Assembly: GCA_010094045.1 (NCBI GenBank) | Contig: ML986601.1 | Span: 124,001 to 188,000, forward strand | Source of the DNA: Lojkania enalia | Taxonomy: Eukaryota > Ascomycota > Dothideomycetes > Pleosporales | Direction of reading: 5' to 3' | Length of the DNA stretch: 64,000 nt | Shown here: piece by piece, positions 60,745-64,000 of the stretch | Layout: every line of letters begins with the position of its first letter | How positions within the stretch are numbered: the first letter of the stretch is position 1 | Notes under the pieces: model-generated | The model's database searches: none | Seen by the model: only the letters and a program-made list of their open reading frames with translations | What the model was told of the DNA's origin: nothing | Made by a program: the position numbers and the translations under genes

Positions 60745-61563
60745 ATGGTTGCTCACCCTCGACGTCCTCACGCAATCACGACCATCGACTCCCGACACGA
60801 TGCCTTGCCTCACGCCTTCCTCTATGTCGAATATATATCATTCCTCTTTGGACTTCAATTGTCTTGCGCATGTTATATCCACGGCCGCCTTGCATGAGCT
60901 AGGTTCCCTGCATTATTTGGAGCGTTGCCTGTGTCCTACACTTTTTACTTCTGGTCTTGTCCTGTTATTCGGTTCTCAGCCCTCCATGGTTGATGGGATA
61001 TCTTCTGGCACCTAAGCGTATTCCCGCTTTAGTTTGGGGGGCTTTCTCCCCGTTTTACGCTTGTAGGCCCTTTTGAGAGTCCCGAGAATGTGCTGGGATA
61101 TATAGGCCTTTGGTGGCTGATGGGTTTTATTATTTAGTGCTGCATACCCCGAATATTATTTAACTTTTTATTAGCATTGTTAAGGCTTGGAATCCAATGT
61201 GTAGTGTATATGTTTGTGGGAGGTGCGCTGATTAGATGTTCTTCGTGTGTGGGAAGTGGTTGCCGAGTGGTAGCAAGGACAGAAGTACTGGGTCAAGTTT
61301 TGGTGCATCCTGATCATTGGGGCCCTGTTGGTTTTTCTATGCTACTACACTACAACGCCTTTCTTTTCTATTTCCAAAAAGACCTCTTAGAGTTTCCTGA
61401 CTATCCATCACCACGAACCCGCTAGCCTAATCAGGTACACCACCGTTCATCCGTATTAACTTTTTAGCAGGTCCTACTTTCTTTGCCACTCCGCTATGCA
61501 GAGATCAACCCCATAAGGATTAATTCTCCCGACGGTTCGCCTGCATTTTCATCATTGTTGTAG
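60745..61563. other. Intergenic region
   Basis: About 0.8 kb downstream of the epimerase gene, T-rich on the plus strand. Short frames only; no supported gene. Confidence 0.5.
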
Positions 61564-62132
61564 CTACTTAATGTTAGTGGAAACCCCTAATATTGCAAAT
61601 CTATGCGGTTTGGCTTGCTCTGTGAAAACTTGTAGCACGGGCTTCAGATTGCGCACGTATCTTTCGAGTGATGCCTTCAAATCAATATCTGGGTAGCGCA
61701 CAATAATAACAAGAGTCCCCATGCTCCGAAAATGCTCGGATATATCACAATAACCAGGCGTTCAAGACTACCACATCTAGGGCTGCCGAAATTTGGAGGG
61801 TTTGTACAGCGTCTGAATGGGCCCACCGCTGTGCTTCGATGAAAGTCATCGTGCTGTGGCGATGGTGAAATTCGAAGGTTAGCGTGTTCGGGCTGTGTGG
61901 CATGAGTGCGCTTGAGGCGTACGTATAGCTGGCGGCAGACGCGAACGAGGCCGATGACTTGACCGAAGGCTTGTGCGAAGGTCAAGAATTCGCCGTGTGA
62001 GGATGATGTGTAGCGAGATGTGCCTGTAGGACTAAAGTCATCCACCGAATCTTCGATATGGATGTCGTAATTATTGAGAGCATGCCAGATGGGTTCTGGG
62101 ACAAAGGGCGAGATGAGAAGATGTAAGAGGGG
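61564..62132 (-). pseudogene. Frame-broken member of an F-box-like / DUF7730-type family
   Basis: Coding-like sequence on the minus strand runs through three frames. Frame A reads PFVPEPIWHALNNYDIHIED, continuing to AQAFGQVIGLVRVCRQLYV. One base further the family motif continues in frame B: ASSALMPHSPNTLTFEFHHR, then AQRWAHSDAVQTLQISAALD. LERLVIVIYPSIFGAW is again in frame A. MGTLVIIVRYPDIDLKASLE, ending STNIK and a stop at 61564, is in frame C. The CRQLY..LNTLxF order matches the intact gene at 27269-28066. At least three frame changes without splice sites suggest a decayed gene. The alternative is poor base quality, because an N gap borders it directly and the 5' end is lost there. Confidence 0.5.
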
Positions 62133-62239
62133 TTTTTTTTTTTTTTNNNNNNNNNNNNNNNNNNNNNNNNNNNNNNNNNNNNNNNNNNNNNNNNNNNNNN
62201 NNNNNNNNNNNNNNNNNNNNNNNNNNNNNGGGGGGGGGG
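62133..62239. other. Assembly gap (83 N) flanked by T14 and G10
   Basis: N bases fill 62147-62229. A T14 run (62133-62146) abuts the left side and a G10 run (62230-62239) the right side. The gap length is probably an estimate. Confidence 0.97.
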
Positions 62240-63408
62240 CACTCCGTTGGACGCTAGGGGAAATAAAAGACATGCATATAATGAGATTTAATGAGGGAAG
62301 ATGTGACATATATGGACATTAGATCGGGTGACGTTTTTCAGAAGGGAGACTAGGTCCCTGTGGAGAAGGTAGACTCTCTTGGTAGTCCTTCTGACGGCTT
62401 TTGACAACTGGGCCGGAGGAGGGGGTCGGAGGTTTTAGGCACAAGATGCCAAAACCGCAGATTGGTTGCAGGTTTGGGGTTTGTTTTTGTTGAAGTAGCC
62501 CATAGGTATGCGACGCAGGGTGTTACCACTTCGCTGTGGATCCCGGGTGCTTAAGGTGATGTTCTGCGGTTGTTTTTTACGAGAAAGGCGACTATGGAGA
62601 TATTTGGATGCTTGCCGTGTTTAGGCTATGGAGAAATCAGGCTTGAGGGGTTGGATGATGGATAATGTGATGGTGTGGTATGTCGGGTCTCTATATCGTC
62701 CCTTTTTTTTTCCTATGGAAGAGTTGGGCGTTTTTGAGGGAGGATTGGATATTCGACGTTTTCTTTGTCTTGCCTTGCCTTATCTGCGCATTGTTGGTAG
62801 TAGCCTGTATTTCGCGCCGAGGCACGAGGATCTGGTTATTAGTTTGGTATATGTTGCAATGCAGAGCGGGGTTCGTTATGAGTAGGGCTTTTGGGACCGA
62901 AAATGGCAGTCGATCTATGTTTTGAGTGACTAAATGTTTTATATTTTGTTACGCTGTAGTAAGGCCGCCCCCACTTTCCTTTTAAGAATGCGAGGAATTT
63001 CAGATTTAGCTCCTGGTACATAGAAATGGCTAATAGCATTATGTAAGGCATGAAAGGAATTTGTATTGCTAATTGATCTTGGACATTGTATCTACTTTCC
63101 CTTGGTCCCCGGCTAACCGATAAATAATTAAGCTACTCACACGCCCGGCTTATACTTGCGCACGCTATGTCGGAGCTGTAGACTTGTCGTCTCAATCCCC
63201 GAGACCCAAATCGTCTTCTCTTGCTTTGGCTAGTAGAGACATAATTTCTAATCATCAAGCCAACCTAGTTCTTTCACTATCGACCTGCTTAACTCCCCCC
63301 ACTTATTGGACAATAATTTCTGTCCCCGGCGCTAGCTGGGCTTCTGGTCAATCCATAATCTCTCCCCGAATATGGGACGGCAAACTAAAATACTAAGACT
63401 AAATCGAC
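62240..63408. other. Intergenic region right of the gap
   Basis: About 1.2 kb, T/G-rich on the plus strand. Frames up to 85 codons without motif. No supported gene; the lost 5' part of the broken gene may lie in or near the gap. Confidence 0.45.
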
Positions 63409-63900
63409 CTATTGATTCACCCATCCACAATCATAGTCCTTAGGTTCAGGAATATGGCTGTGAATTTCAGGAGCAGGTACAATATCTCGTACAAACTGTC
63501 CATCTTGAGGACCCGGATGGCGGATGGTTGCACTATGTCCCGTCAACGGATCTATAGGGGGAGTATGTGTTATTGGTAGGTAAACAAGGGGAAAGGAGAA
63601 GGTATTTAGGGGGTACAGCATCAAGGCTGTTTCGATGTAGATTTGGTGGCATATGCGGGGGAGAGCGACGAGATGGAGCTCCTCGTTCGCGTTGGCGGTG
63701 GAGGAAAGCTGCACGGTTATCATGTTACCCATATTCTTAGACAGGAGGAACAGGATTTGACCTAATACTTCTTCGAATGATTTAGTGTGGAATTCGGTGG
63801 AGAGAAGGAGCAGGGGCTGTTGTGGTGTCGAGTTAGGCGCTGCGGATGCGATGAGAGTTTGGTTCTTATTTTCTGGCGAGTGAGCTTTGTGGGAATTTAA
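63409..63900 (-). CDS. Partial F-box-like family protein at the right edge
   Basis: A minus-strand frame is open from about 63903 to the stop at 63409. It reads AHSPENKNQTLIASAAPNST, LLLLSTEFHTKSFEEVLGQI, then LVALPRICHQIYIETALMLY and PLNTFSFPLVYLPITHTP. The RICHQIYIETALMLYPLNTF segment matches the CRQIYxEAxxLPYxLNTF landmark of the family seen at 27269-28066, with Ser/Asn-rich sequence before it. A donor (gtaagt) just upstream, at about 63909, ends another open stretch reaching the window edge (AKPILLLSLMEMTLQKLE). The phases of that donor and of the acceptors I can find do not match, so the exon structure is unresolved. It may be a truncated gene or a decayed copy. Confidence 0.4.
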   Translation of the reverse strand, partial: LNSHKAHSPENKNQTLIASAAPNSTPQQPLLLLSTEFHTKSFEEVLGQILFLLSKNMGNMITVQLSSTANANEELHLVALPRICHQIYIETALMLYPLNTFSFPLVYLPITHTPPIDPLTGHSATIRHPGPQDGQFVRDIVPAPEIHSHIPEPKDYDCGWVNQ

Positions 63901-64000
63901 TTACTTACATTTCTAGTTTCTGGAGTGTCATTTCCATGAGAGAGAGAAGTAGGATGGGCTTGGCCTTGTGGCCCCCCTTCGTTCTTCGTTTGAACTTTAC

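Noticed and set aside
1..64000. tRNA genes, CRISPR arrays, intact transposons
   Set aside because: No cloverleaf with a GGTTCRA-type T-loop, no spaced direct repeats and no transposase or reverse-transcriptase motif was recognised by eye; a tRNAscan or repeat search could still find weak cases.

Overview
The window is nuclear DNA of a filamentous ascomycete (Pezizomycotina). The genes carry many short introns, mostly 44 to 60 bases, with GT..AG ends and CTAAC/CTGAC-like branch sites. The proteins are typical of filamentous fungi: RAX2, CFT1, a DHA2 efflux pump, a fungal P450, F-box proteins and a Gly/Tyr-rich DUF7721-type protein. A Leotiomycete is possible but I cannot prove it from sequence alone. 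There are 83 N bases at 62147-62229. I recognised no rRNA, tRNA, CRISPR array or intact transposon. Exon models below were built by hand from reading frame, splice sites and family knowledge; all joined lengths are multiples of three.

Layout. 0-8 kb: the 3' part of a SnoaL/NTF2-fold gene, then CFT1 (minus, mRNA cleavage/polyadenylation) convergent with it, and divergent from CFT1 an LMBD1-type lysosomal/vacuolar cobalamin transporter. 8-20 kb: an AT-rich gap, a large Cys-rich multispanning membrane protein of unknown role, a Ser/Pro-rich disordered protein (minus) and a divergent DHA2 major facilitator pump. 20-33 kb: RAX2 (polarity landmark) with a long C/T-rich leader, a small F-box-like protein, a cytochrome P450 and a convergent PTR2 peptide transporter. 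35-45 kb: a ZRC1/COT1 zinc transporter, a DUF202 membrane protein, an F-box protein, and two Gly/Tyr/Ser-rich low-complexity proteins. 46-57 kb is a block of core housekeeping genes: NADH dehydrogenase 49 kDa subunit and RPC40 (divergent, 202 bases between starts), a conserved TPR-like fungal protein, ATP synthase gamma subunit and DNA topoisomerase I (divergent). 59-61 kb: an NAD-dependent epimerase/dehydratase family gene. 61-64 kb: a frame-broken relative of the F-box-like family, the assembly gap, and another partial relative at the right edge.

There is no operon logic. Functional links are limited to shared intergenic promoters (CFT1/LMBD1, Ser-Pro protein/MFS, NUO49/RPC40, ATP3/TOP1). 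No biosynthetic backbone enzyme was seen near the P450 or transporters, so a secondary-metabolite cluster is not supported. The most unusual items are the Cys-rich multispanning protein at 10.6-13.0 kb, the YGS-repeat protein at 44.1-45.0 kb next to a DUF7721-type gene, the sevenfold acidic-PL-basic repeat in the topoisomerase I N-terminus, and the degenerate gene family at the right end.
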